Shown here one piece after another: positions 22,495-31,626 of a stretch of 64,000 nt of DNA. A model generated the notes under the pieces. It saw only the letters and a list, made by a program, of their open reading frames with translations. It did no database searches and was not told where the DNA came from. The DNA comes from a virus. The DNA lies in IMG/VR virus record IMGVR_UViG_3300023106_000010, positions 1 through 64,000 of that record. One strand, given 5' to 3'. A program made the position numbers and the translations under genes. Position 1 is the stretch's first letter; the number at the start of each line of letters is the position of its first letter.

Positions 22495-22851
22495 ATGGCA
22501 GCAGTAATTAACACTTCAAAGAGTGTACTGGGTTCTGTAACTCCAGTGCAAATCTCTTTGGCAACTTCTGGTGACACTCTCACCTACGTCCCTAACGCAG
22601 CACAAGAACTGATTCTTGTTAATACCAGTGCTTCACCAGTCGTAGTTACGATTGATGGCGCTTCTGGTACTACTATCCCAGTTCCTAATACTGGGGGTGC
22701 AACGTTCTCGGTAGCTGCTGGATACACCGTCTCGGTAGCTGCTAGTTCTACTTCTATCGTGATGCTAGATACGATTAGCAACTTCCTTTCTGGTGTTGTG
22801 GCAATTTCGGCAGCAACTGGCGCAGTGGTTAAAGCTGCTGTCATTCAATAA
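22495..22851 (+). CDS. Putative small structural protein, 118 aa
   Basis: Ala/Val/Thr-rich beta protein (ELILVNTSASPVVVTIDG). It resembles phage small accessory head or tail proteins. It lies between tail terminator and tail tube genes. Function unknown. Confidence 0.6.
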   Translation: MAAVINTSKSVLGSVTPVQISLATSGDTLTYVPNAAQELILVNTSASPVVVTIDGASGTTIPVPNTGGATFSVAAGYTVSVAASSTSIVMLDTISNFLSGVVAISAATGAVVKAAVIQ

Positions 22852-22868
22852 TTTAAAGGAACAATAAA

Positions 22869-23336
22869 ATGGCAACTCTCGCATTTCCAAGTGCAGGTTC
22901 TAAGCTGTACATCTGCACCACTAACGCACCTCCTGCTACTTTCGATGCCGCTGGTTTCGGCGCACAAACTTATGTAGAAATCAAAGAACTGACTAACATT
23001 GGTGTTATCGGTGAAGTCGCTTCGCTGATTACTCACGAGCCTGTCGGCGATCCTTATGTCTATAAGTTCAAGGGTAACTATAACACAGGTCAACTGACCC
23101 TGCAAGGTGCTTACGCCCCTACCGATCCCGGCCAAGCTAAACTGCTGGTAGCTCTGCAAGACCCACTGGTTTACTCGTTCAAGCTGACCATCGGTGGTGG
23201 TACTACTGGTACTCCACAAGCAACGCTGTACGTGCAAGGTCAAGTTATGTCGGCACCTATCAATGTTGGTTCTGTGAATCAGATTACTGCAATTGATAGC
23301 ACCGTCGAACTGTCAGGCAAACTGATTAAAGCGTAA
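22869..23336 (+). CDS. Major tail tube protein, 155 aa
   Basis: Forms the hollow tube. The sequence FPSAGSKLYICTTN... with alternating strands, GNYNTGQLTLQGAYAP and a final SGKLIKA agrees with phage tube proteins. It is placed just before the tail chaperones and followed by a terminator. Leu codons are mostly CTG, a sign of high expression. Confidence 0.85.
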   Translation: MATLAFPSAGSKLYICTTNAPPATFDAAGFGAQTYVEIKELTNIGVIGEVASLITHEPVGDPYVYKFKGNYNTGQLTLQGAYAPTDPGQAKLLVALQDPLVYSFKLTIGGGTTGTPQATLYVQGQVMSAPINVGSVNQITAIDSTVELSGKLIKA

Positions 23337-23343
23337 TACAAAT

Positions 23344-23377
23344 AGCCACTTGGGTAGAAATACTTGAGTGGCTTTCT
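23344..23377 (+). terminator. Terminator after the tail tube gene
   Basis: AGCCACT...AGTGGCT stem with a longer loop, followed by TTCTTATC. 23378-23473 holds no gene; an A+T-rich -10-like element may feed the chaperone gene. Confidence 0.6.
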
Positions 23378-23473
23378 TATCTAGTAACACTATATCAGAA
23401 CTTACACAAGTAAGTCAATATAAATTTCTAAGCCAATTGTGGCGAAGAACAATCTACCAAAGGAAATAATATT

Positions 23474-23875
23474 ATGGCAACTTTTAACCTGAAGTCCCTG
23501 CAACTGGCAGACACTACTATTGTCCATCTGAAGAATGCTGATGGCTCTTACCTGTACGCTGATGAAGCTGAGAAAGAGCCTCTGGAAGTAGAAGTGTTCG
23601 GTCGTTCTTCGAAACAAATGCGCAACTACCTGATTGCTGCTGAGAAGAAAAAAGCTAAGCGTGGCAAGCGTACTGCAACTCCAGAAGAAGCTCAAGAAGA
23701 CAACGCAGAGTTTTTTGCTGCAATCACCAAATCTGTCAAGAACTTCGATCTGGGCGACGGTCCTCTGACCACTCAAGATGACTTCAAGAAGATGTACCTT
23801 GATCCTGCACTGTACTTCGTAGTCGATCAAATCTCGGAAACCTTGGGCGATTCTGAAGTTTTTATGCAGAAGTAA
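23474..23875 (+). CDS. Tail assembly chaperone (G-like), 133 aa
   Basis: Helical charged protein located between tube and tape-measure genes, as lambda gpG. It binds the tape measure during tail assembly. CAAAGGAAATAATATT precedes the ATG. Its 3' end contains a run of five T followed closely by the stop; the -1 frame continues openly for 540 bp (see next entry). Confidence 0.8.
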   Translation: MATFNLKSLQLADTTIVHLKNADGSYLYADEAEKEPLEVEVFGRSSKQMRNYLIAAEKKKAKRGKRTATPEEAQEDNAEFFAAITKSVKNFDLGDGPLTTQDDFKKMYLDPALYFVVDQISETLGDSEVFMQK

Positions 23876-24414
23876 GAGAGAACCTCTCCCAATATGTCCG
23901 TCACAGTGCTTGGCTCAACGCCACTCCAGAAGGACAAAAGGGGGAGCCTAAATCTCGCAGAGAACAACGTGTGCAGGGTGATCCTATACTGGAACCTCTA
24001 CCACTATCCAGCTACGAGGAATATCTAGTAAGTCTTTGGAGAGAAGCTGGAACAGTCTCACAAAAAGGTATGGGCATTGATGCTCTTGACTGGACAGAGC
24101 TTATAGCGTGGTCAGAAAGATTCTACTCAGATACTCTTATAGAGTGGGTAAGAAATCCTGACAATAAACGTCATAAGCCTGTCCCTTTGCTTATCAAGTA
24201 TTGCACATTACCAGATGTAGATTTACAAATCATTCGTCAGATGAGTCAAGAATACTGTTGGATGTCACAAGAGGCAACAGACCCTCGCTGTGCTTGCCCA
24301 ATTGACGTTGAAGAACTTGAGATGAGTGAAGAACAGGAAGATGACGCAGTAGAAGATGTGTTGGCTAGCTTACGTGCTATGGGCTTCTTAGGTGAAGATG
24401 GACAGAGTTTATAA
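23857..24414 (+). CDS. Tail chaperone frameshift extension (T part of G-T fusion)
   Basis: Frame -1 relative to G is closed by TGA at 23854-23856 and open from 23857 through 24414. A -1 slip near GTTTTTA (23858-23864), before the G stop at 23873, would give a fused protein of about 313 aa. The T part (RHSAWLNATPEG... to MGFLGEDGQSL) has no convincing start of its own. This is the standard arrangement of tail chaperones. The exact slip site is uncertain since the heptamer is not in the classic phase. Confidence 0.75.
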   Translation, partial: SFYAEVRENLSQYVRHSAWLNATPEGQKGEPKSRREQRVQGDPILEPLPLSSYEEYLVSLWREAGTVSQKGMGIDALDWTELIAWSERFYSDTLIEWVRNPDNKRHKPVPLLIKYCTLPDVDLQIIRQMSQEYCWMSQEATDPRCACPIDVEELEMSEEQEDDAVEDVLASLRAMGFLGEDGQSL

Positions 24415-24422
24415 AGGTTGCC

Positions 24423-25337
24423 ATGAGAAAATTTAGAAATACTGAGTCATTTATTCGAGATTGCATAGCGATTCATGGTAACAAATACACATACGAAGAT
24501 ACTGAATTCGTAAAAAGAAAAGACAATGTAGAAATCAATTGTGTAAAACATGGTAAATTTGAGATAAAAGCCGACAACCTACTGTCTGGAAAAGGTTGTA
24601 TGAAGTGCGCTGTCGAGAAAAGGGCAGATTTGCGTCGGGATACTACTGAAGACTTTATAGAAAAATCTAGAAAAGTACACGGCGACAAATACGATTACTC
24701 TATTTCTGTTTATGTGCTGGATGATGTGCCTTTGAACATTCGTTGTCCGATTCATGGAGATTTTAGTATGACTCCTGACGCCCACAAACACTCCCAAGGT
24801 TGTTCAAAATGTGCAAACGTCTCTAGGTCTAAGAAGCATTCGGATACGTTAGAAGACTTTGTAAGGAAAGCGAAGTTAACACATGGGGATAAGTACATTT
24901 ACTCTGAAGTGGATTATGTTGGGTCTAAGAGCAAGGTAAAGATAATTTGTCCGTCTATTGGACATGGGGCTTTTTATCAACAACCCGATAATCACATTGA
25001 AGGACAGGGTTGTCCTATTTGTCAACCGGGTGGGTTCAATAGCAAGCTCATGGGGTATGTTTACGTTCTTCAAGCAGGTAATATTACTAAAGTGGGCATC
25101 ACGAACAAATTACCAGAGCAACGCTGCAAGAAAGTTTCGGATTTTAGCAAAAAGAGTTTTGAAGTAGTTACTAGCTATCATCTGGAAGGATGTGAAGCGA
25201 GGAGATTGGAAAAGAGTGCACTTCTTTGGTTGGCAGAAAATTACGAAAAACAAGAGGACAAATTCAACGGCTCAACAGAGTGTTTTCTTGATGTAGATTT
25301 AACAGCCTTGATATTCAAGATTGAGCAATTAAAATAA
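24423..25337 (+). CDS. GIY-YIG endonuclease with DUF723-like repeats, 304 aa
   Basis: Three repeats of about 60-65 residues of the pattern HGxKYxYxxxxY...V.I.C..HG.F...P..H..GxGCxxC (near residues 18-60, 80-125, 145-200) build a DNA-reading array. A C-terminal GIY-YIG-like unit follows (GYVYVLQAGNITKVGITNKL). A homing-type insert between the tail chaperone and tape-measure genes. Its codon use is more A+T-rich than its neighbours. Confidence 0.8.
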   Translation: MRKFRNTESFIRDCIAIHGNKYTYEDTEFVKRKDNVEINCVKHGKFEIKADNLLSGKGCMKCAVEKRADLRRDTTEDFIEKSRKVHGDKYDYSISVYVLDDVPLNIRCPIHGDFSMTPDAHKHSQGCSKCANVSRSKKHSDTLEDFVRKAKLTHGDKYIYSEVDYVGSKSKVKIICPSIGHGAFYQQPDNHIEGQGCPICQPGGFNSKLMGYVYVLQAGNITKVGITNKLPEQRCKKVSDFSKKSFEVVTSYHLEGCEARRLEKSALLWLAENYEKQEDKFNGSTECFLDVDLTALIFKIEQLK

Positions 25338-25345
25338 GGATCGAC

Positions 25346-28300
25346 ATGGCTGCGGATATCACATCACTTGTAATTTCTGTTACATCACAAGGTATTAAGG
25401 AAGCATCGACAGCTTTGTCAGGTCTTGGTACGTCTGCTGCAAACGCAGAGAAGCGTATTAACTCTCTTATCGAAGCTACAAAGCGTCTGAACACCATCAA
25501 TGAAACTGCTGCAAAATCCTTTGTAAACGTAGCCGACAAGATGCGTGAGCAAGATAAACTGCTATCAAATATGGCAGCTAATTCTCGCACATCGGCTCGT
25601 GGGGTACAAGACTTGGCAGCAGCTATGTTGCTCTTGTCTACATCCCTCAACTTGATGAATCAGAACATTGTGCGTACAACTGTCTCAACACGCGCTCACA
25701 ATGAATCTATGCGTGAGGCACACGCCCTCGCACGCGGCTTGTCAGGTTCCTTAGGTGCTCTGTGGCTGACGTATGGCAACCTTGCTGGTATGTCTGTTGG
25801 TGTGGCTATTGGTGCTGGTCTGAAGGGTATTATCAGTGTTGGTAAGGATGTCGAGAACACTTTGGAAGGTATTCGTGTTCGTGCAGGGGAATCCCGTGAA
25901 TCGATGATTCAAGTTGCTGAAGCTGTAGAACGAATTGGTAAAGGTGTTTATGGCCCACAAGAAGTTGCTAAAGCGTTCGAGACTCTTGCTCTGGCAGGTT
26001 TGAAGGCTAAAGAATCAACTCTTGCAATTGGTGCTGCGCTGAACTTAGCTACAGCCGGTGGAACAAGTATTGAAAAGGCTGCTGAATCTCTCGTAACGAT
26101 TGGCACAGCAGTAGGTGCAACAGCTAAGAGTTTTGACATGCTGGCAGATGGTATTACAGCAGCAGCTAATAGCTCTCTGGCATCTGTAGACAGTATTGCT
26201 GAATCAGTGAAACGTGCATCCGTAGTTAATAAATTGTATGGTGCAAGTTTTGACGATATCTTGACACAAACTGCTGCATTGGCACAATTAGGTATTAAGA
26301 ATACAGCAGCAGGTACGGCTATTGTCAATTTCTACTCCAACTCGCTAGGTCAAACTGAAAAGTCGAAGAAAGCCCTTGACGCATTGGGAATGTCCTTCAC
26401 GGATTTGAACGGTAAAGCTAAACCTGTTGTAGATGCTTTTGAAGAGTTTACTGAGAAGCTGAATAAATTCGATTTGAAGTCACAGCAGACTATCATCAAT
26501 GACATTTTTGGCGAACGAGCTTTGCGTGATGTCGAGGGTTTGCGTGACGCTGTTAATCGCTCCGCAGACGATACAGCAACGTATAGCAACAAGCTCCGTG
26601 AGATTCAAGGACAGATTGCTGAAGCAGCGGGTACAGCGGCCCTGCAAAGTGTGCAGCTTGGTTTGACTACTTCTAAACAAATGGAATCTGTTGGTAACAC
26701 TCTGAAAACTAGTTTGTCAGCAGCTTTCACAGAGGTCGCGCCGACGATTAAAGAGGTGTCCGATAGGCTGAAAGAAGTATTAGGCTCCCCTGAGTTTGTT
26801 CGTAGTATTGCAAACATCGCTACAGGTATTGCCAACCTGACCGCATTCTTGGTCGAGAATTACAAAGCAGTTGGCTATGTTGTTGAAGGTTTCTTGTTGT
26901 GGAAAGGTATCACTCTCGGTGCTAATATGTTTGAAGCTATGGCACGAGGATTGACAGGCGTTGCTTCTGCAATGGGATTTGTGACGGTGGCAACTAATGG
27001 TGCTGCTGTAGGTACAGGCGCTCTTGCAACAGCTTTGAGATTCCTTCCGGGTATTGGTTTGGTGCTAACTGGCTTAACCGCCGCTTGGGCGCTGTACAAC
27101 CTGCACTCAGGCAAAGCAAAGGATGTCGCTCAACAAACTGCTGACACGTATAATAAAGACTTTCTGAAAGCTTTGAAAGAAGAGGCTGAACGTCTTGAGA
27201 AGACTAACGAAGTGATTGCGTCTGGTACTTCTATCAAGGAGGCTGATGCTGTTGCTACTCGTGAACTGGCTATGGCTAAACTCCAAGAGACTAATGCTGA
27301 CGCCGTCGCAAGTGCTCAAAAGACTCGTGACGAAGCCGCTGCTGCCCTCAAGGCTAAAAAGATTATCAATTACGCTTACGACGACAAGAGTAGCAAAGAA
27401 GCTAAAGCGTTAACTGCTGCACAGGATACACTCAACAAAGCAACAGAAACTTATAGCCAAACTATGAGTGATGCTGTGATGTTGACTAATCGTGTTGTGG
27501 AGGCAAGCAAGATAAAGAAAGCAGCTTATGCAGCAGAAGCGTTAGCAGCAGAGCAAGCAGCCAAAGCTGCTGCCGGTAATTTAAAATTTGGTGGAGCTAA
27601 ACCAGACAAAGCTGCTGTCAACGACGCTTACGCAGCAGCCATCACATCGCTTAATAACAAAATCAAAGCTGCCAAGAAAGATATGCAGAACTTTGACGAC
27701 AAGCTTAACGATCAATTCAAAGCTGGCGAGATGGGCAAACTGCAAGTCATTCAGTCTTCTGCTGAAAATCAAATCGCAGAATATGAGAAAATTGGTAAGA
27801 CTATTCAGGATCAAATTGACAAGGCTTCTAAAGGTAAGAATAAAACTGCTGACGTAGAGAAATTCTCAGGTTTGCAGGAAGCTAATACAGAAGCCATCGA
27901 ACAAGCCAAGCGTAAACAGGCTCAAGAGACTTCTGTGTATATTAGTCAACTTCGTCAAGATAGTAATAGAGAAGCTGTTAAGCAACTCGAAGAAGAAGGC
28001 AACTACGTATCGGCAGCAGCCCTTCGCTGGAGTACCGAGTATTCTCCAGCAATTCAAGCTGTACAGAAAGACTACGAAGCTCTTGGCGATAAATTCCCTG
28101 AGATTGGTGAGCGTCTGAAACAATTGGAAGCTACGCAGGAATCCTTTATGGATGCTGCTCGTGTCAAAGAGTTGTCCAAAGAGTATAACGTGTTGGCTCT
28201 TGAAATTGCTAACACTCTGAAAGGTGTACAAACTGCTTCTGAAGATCAAGGCTTAGTTGCCATGTGGACAGCAGCACAAGATGCTACAGAGAAATACAAA

Positions 28301-31300
28301 GCTTCTTTGCCGGGATTAGCAGCCCAACTCGAAAAGCTGAAACGCTTTGCAATGGCTGATGACGCTTCCACAGGTGATAAGAAAGCCTACGAAGAGGCGT
28401 TGTCTCAGCAGACTTCTTTGGCTGAGAAATATAAGACAATGTGGACAGGTGTGGGTAAGTCTATCTCAGACTCCTTGGGAGACGCCTTCGGTAAATCTGG
28501 TAAAGCTGCTGGAGACATACTTCAGTCGATTGTCAAATACAATAATACCGATAACAAGTCAATCGAAGCTAAGAACAAACTCTACGGAAGCATGGCTGGT
28601 GCAGCTAAGAACTTCTTCAAAGAAGGCTCTACAGGTTACAAGGTCATGGCTGCTGCTGAGAAAGTGTTCCGTGCTATCGAGTTGGCGAACATGATTAAGT
28701 CGTTGTTTGTGCACGAAGCTATAACTACCGCAAAAGTAACTGGAACTGCTATTGGTCAAGTGGCTGAAACTTCTGAAGTTATTGCCGGTGAAGCTGCTCG
28801 TAACACCGCCAAAGTTCCGGGAGTGTTTATGTCGTTCATGAGTGCACTTGGTCCATGGGGCGCTGCTGCGGCTGCTGTAGCTATTGCTGCTGTGCTGGGT
28901 GGCGCTTTCAGTGGAGGAGGCGGAGGTGGTATGTCTGCTGCTGAACGTCAAGCTAAACAAGGTACAGGTTCTGTACTGGGCGATGATTCAGCTAAAAGCG
29001 AAAGCATTGCTAAATCCTTGGAATTGATTCAACGTGACTCAGGCTTAGGCTTGGTACACTTCAAGTCAATGGATACTTCGCTGAAAGCTGTTGTTGCAGG
29101 ACTTGGCAGCTTGGGGGCATCGATTGTTCAATTCGGTGGCGTCAATGATGTATCGAAACAAATCGCAGAAGGCCAATCTAGCGGATTCTTTAGTAAGCTT
29201 GCTACTTCTATTTTCGGTGGCAAAACCACTGTGCAAGATAGCGGTATTTCGTTTGGTGCAGGTACTGTTGGTAGCATAGGTACCAGTGGTGTTAACGCAC
29301 AATCCTACAACGATATTAAGAAATCTGGTGGATGGTTTAGTAGTGACAAGTATCGCACAGAAACTAAAGATTTAGGGTCAGATATTAGTGGTAAGTTTTC
29401 TGACATTATTAGTAACATGGCTAAAACAATCACTGCTGCGGCTGACATGATTGGTATCGGTGGATCAGCTTTCAATGAACATCTGAAATCCTTTGTAGTC
29501 GATCTGGGTAAAATCTCCCTGAAAGATTTAAAAGGTGATGAAGTTACTGATGCACTGAATGCTATCTTCTCTAAACTTGGCGACGACATGGCAATGTTTG
29601 CTGTGGATGGCCTAAAGAACTTCCAGAAGATTGGTGAAGGTTATCTCGAAACTCTGTCACGAGTTGCTAATGAACTGATTCAGGTGCAAGATGTGTTTGC
29701 TGTACTTGGCAAGTCTATGACTTCTACAGGCTTGGCGGCGATTCAATCCTCGCAAAACTTTATTGATTTGTTCGGTAGTATTGATAAGCTGACAGAAGCT
29801 ACAAGTTATTTTGTTGAGAACTTTTTGACAGATGCTGATAAGTTGAAACCTATCCAAGAATCACTGACCAAAGAGATGAATCGTTTAGGTTTGTCGTCAA
29901 TTGACACTGTAGAAGAGTTCAAGAACCTCGTGCTTGCACAAGACTTGAATACTAAAGCTGGTCAAGAGATGTATGCAAACTTGATGAATGTCGCTCCTGC
30001 ATTCTTGGCTGTTTCAGAGGCATCAACTAAAGCAGCAGAAGCAATAGCTGACCTCGCTAACAAGCGTCTGGACATGCTCTTGACAATTGCTGAATTGGAA
30101 GGTAATTCCGCCGCAGCTACATCCATAATTGCTCAGCAACGTTCTATTGAATTAGCTGCAATGGACGCCTCACTTCGCCCTCTGCAAGAACGTATCAATT
30201 TCTTGAACGACGAAAAAGCTGCCACCGAAAAGTCTAACTCTTTACGAGACAAAACATTGTCGTTGAGTCTAACTCTGGCAAACTTGGAAGGTAATACTGC
30301 TGCGGCTACTGCTATTGTAGCACAACAGAGACTGATTGAGTTGGCAGCTATGGACGCTTCTCTGCGACCTATCCAAGAGCGCATTAACTTATTGACAGAT
30401 GAGAAAGCAGCAGCTACAGCAGCGGCAGATGCCATTAAGAAGAATATTGATGCTTTGAAAACCACTGCTCAGAATGACTTTAATGTTCTGAGTAAAGCAC
30501 TCACCAAAGCAAAGAATGATGCTCAGGTTGCGTACGATGCTCAAGCAGCTATTATTAATGCTCAAATTAGTTCTCTGGAAACTGTGCGCAATGGTATTAC
30601 TGAGTTGAGTAATGCGTTGGATAGTACTCTGGACTCTATGCTGGACAATGCTGCTCTTGCAATGACTCGTGCTCAAGCTCAAGCGAAGTTGGATGAAGCT
30701 CTTAAAACTGCACGTACCACTGGTAAGCTCCCTTCCGCAGCAGACTTAAAAGATACGTTGGCAACTCTTGCGAAAGACCCAGCAGACTCGTTTAGCTCTT
30801 ATGCAGATTACATTAAGGATGTTGGTATTACAGCAGGTAAAGTTTCTAACTTAGCGGATATAGCTAAAGGTCAAGAGACAGCGGTGGATAAACAAATTGC
30901 TTTAGCTCAGAAGCAACTGGATGTCGCTAAAGATACTCTTGACAAAGAAATGGCTAAGTATGACATGTTGCTGGCTTTTGAACAGCAGCAGCTTGACGCG
31001 ATGAATGGTACGACAGTTGCTGTGCAAAATTTGACAGCGGCTTTGGTTAATTTCAATTCATCTGTACTGGCTGCTACAGCCGCTCAAGCTGGTCAGACAG
31101 GTTCTAATGGGAAGCCAATTACTTCTGTGAGAGCAACTGAAGATGACATTAAGAACCTGTACAAAAATGTGCTGGGTCGGGAAGGTGATGCTGGTGGGCT
31201 GGAGTATTACAAGAAACTTGCTAGCGAGGGCTACACAGCATCCCAGTTGTCTCAGTTTTTTATGCAGTCTCCTGAGTATCTGGCTAAGCATCCTGACGGT

Positions 31301-31564
31301 AGTCATGCTGGTGGATTAGATTATGTGCCAAAGGATAACTATATTGCTCGTTTGCACAAGGGCGAGAAAGTTCTTACGGCACAGGAAGCTAAGAAGTCTC
31401 GTGACGGTGGTAGTGAAGATATGATTGCCACTGCTGTAAGTGCTGCTTGTTCAGCCACATTGGAAATGCTTGATCCATTGGTGAAAGATGTTAGCTACAT
31501 GAAGAAGTTGTTGCAGAACTCTTCTCCAGATGGCAATAGCATTCAAGTTACGATTGTCTCCTAA
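25346..31564 (+). CDS. Tape measure protein, 2072 aa
   Basis: Sets tail length and passes through the tube. N-terminal region TDSxT-type helices, then a TMP motif area (GPQEVAKAFETLALAGLKAKE), hydrophobic stretches near residues 510-590 and 1160-1190, long Ala/Lys/Glu coiled coils, a tandem repeat near 1573-1692 and a C-terminal DUF4214-like unit (IKNLYKNVLGREGDAGGLEY). Ends with a GGLDYVP..LHKGEKVLTAQEA motif common to tape measures. At about 0.15 nm per residue the tail would be near 300 nm. Confidence 0.95.
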   Translation: MAADITSLVISVTSQGIKEASTALSGLGTSAANAEKRINSLIEATKRLNTINETAAKSFVNVADKMREQDKLLSNMAANSRTSARGVQDLAAAMLLLSTSLNLMNQNIVRTTVSTRAHNESMREAHALARGLSGSLGALWLTYGNLAGMSVGVAIGAGLKGIISVGKDVENTLEGIRVRAGESRESMIQVAEAVERIGKGVYGPQEVAKAFETLALAGLKAKESTLAIGAALNLATAGGTSIEKAAESLVTIGTAVGATAKSFDMLADGITAAANSSLASVDSIAESVKRASVVNKLYGASFDDILTQTAALAQLGIKNTAAGTAIVNFYSNSLGQTEKSKKALDALGMSFTDLNGKAKPVVDAFEEFTEKLNKFDLKSQQTIINDIFGERALRDVEGLRDAVNRSADDTATYSNKLREIQGQIAEAAGTAALQSVQLGLTTSKQMESVGNTLKTSLSAAFTEVAPTIKEVSDRLKEVLGSPEFVRSIANIATGIANLTAFLVENYKAVGYVVEGFLLWKGITLGANMFEAMARGLTGVASAMGFVTVATNGAAVGTGALATALRFLPGIGLVLTGLTAAWALYNLHSGKAKDVAQQTADTYNKDFLKALKEEAERLEKTNEVIASGTSIKEADAVATRELAMAKLQETNADAVASAQKTRDEAAAALKAKKIINYAYDDKSSKEAKALTAAQDTLNKATETYSQTMSDAVMLTNRVVEASKIKKAAYAAEALAAEQAAKAAAGNLKFGGAKPDKAAVNDAYAAAITSLNNKIKAAKKDMQNFDDKLNDQFKAGEMGKLQVIQSSAENQIAEYEKIGKTIQDQIDKASKGKNKTADVEKFSGLQEANTEAIEQAKRKQAQETSVYISQLRQDSNREAVKQLEEEGNYVSAAALRWSTEYSPAIQAVQKDYEALGDKFPEIGERLKQLEATQESFMDAARVKELSKEYNVLALEIANTLKGVQTASEDQGLVAMWTAAQDATEKYKASLPGLAAQLEKLKRFAMADDASTGDKKAYEEALSQQTSLAEKYKTMWTGVGKSISDSLGDAFGKSGKAAGDILQSIVKYNNTDNKSIEAKNKLYGSMAGAAKNFFKEGSTGYKVMAAAEKVFRAIELANMIKSLFVHEAITTAKVTGTAIGQVAETSEVIAGEAARNTAKVPGVFMSFMSALGPWGAAAAAVAIAAVLGGAFSGGGGGGMSAAERQAKQGTGSVLGDDSAKSESIAKSLELIQRDSGLGLVHFKSMDTSLKAVVAGLGSLGASIVQFGGVNDVSKQIAEGQSSGFFSKLATSIFGGKTTVQDSGISFGAGTVGSIGTSGVNAQSYNDIKKSGGWFSSDKYRTETKDLGSDISGKFSDIISNMAKTITAAADMIGIGGSAFNEHLKSFVVDLGKISLKDLKGDEVTDALNAIFSKLGDDMAMFAVDGLKNFQKIGEGYLETLSRVANELIQVQDVFAVLGKSMTSTGLAAIQSSQNFIDLFGSIDKLTEATSYFVENFLTDADKLKPIQESLTKEMNRLGLSSIDTVEEFKNLVLAQDLNTKAGQEMYANLMNVAPAFLAVSEASTKAAEAIADLANKRLDMLLTIAELEGNSAAATSIIAQQRSIELAAMDASLRPLQERINFLNDEKAATEKSNSLRDKTLSLSLTLANLEGNTAAATAIVAQQRLIELAAMDASLRPIQERINLLTDEKAAATAAADAIKKNIDALKTTAQNDFNVLSKALTKAKNDAQVAYDAQAAIINAQISSLETVRNGITELSNALDSTLDSMLDNAALAMTRAQAQAKLDEALKTARTTGKLPSAADLKDTLATLAKDPADSFSSYADYIKDVGITAGKVSNLADIAKGQETAVDKQIALAQKQLDVAKDTLDKEMAKYDMLLAFEQQQLDAMNGTTVAVQNLTAALVNFNSSVLAATAAQAGQTGSNGKPITSVRATEDDIKNLYKNVLGREGDAGGLEYYKKLASEGYTASQLSQFFMQSPEYLAKHPDGSHAGGLDYVPKDNYIARLHKGEKVLTAQEAKKSRDGGSEDMIATAVSAACSATLEMLDPLVKDVSYMKKLLQNSSPDGNSIQVTIVS
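30062..30420 (+). repeat. Tandem protein repeat within the tape measure gene
   Basis: Two copies of about 60 codons. Copy 1 has LEGNSAAATSIIAQQR and AAMDASLRPLQERIN; copy 2 has LEGNTAAATAIVAQQR and AAMDASLRPIQERIN. Many codons differ between copies, so the duplication is old and kept at protein level. Confidence 0.85.
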
Positions 31565-31591
31565 CAGATTTAATCGTTATTGTAACACAAG

Positions 31592-31616
31592 GAAGGGCTT
31601 CGGCCCTTCTCTTTTT
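31592..31616 (+). terminator. Rho-independent terminator after the tape measure gene
   Basis: GAAGGG-CTTCGG-CCCTTC stem and loop followed by TCTTTTT. Confidence 0.85.
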
Positions 31617-31626
31617 AGGAGAATAC

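Noticed and set aside
26480-29589. Many minus-strand reading frames opposite the tape measure gene
   Set aside because: They follow the Ala/Thr/Ser-rich composition of the coding strand and have no ribosome sites.
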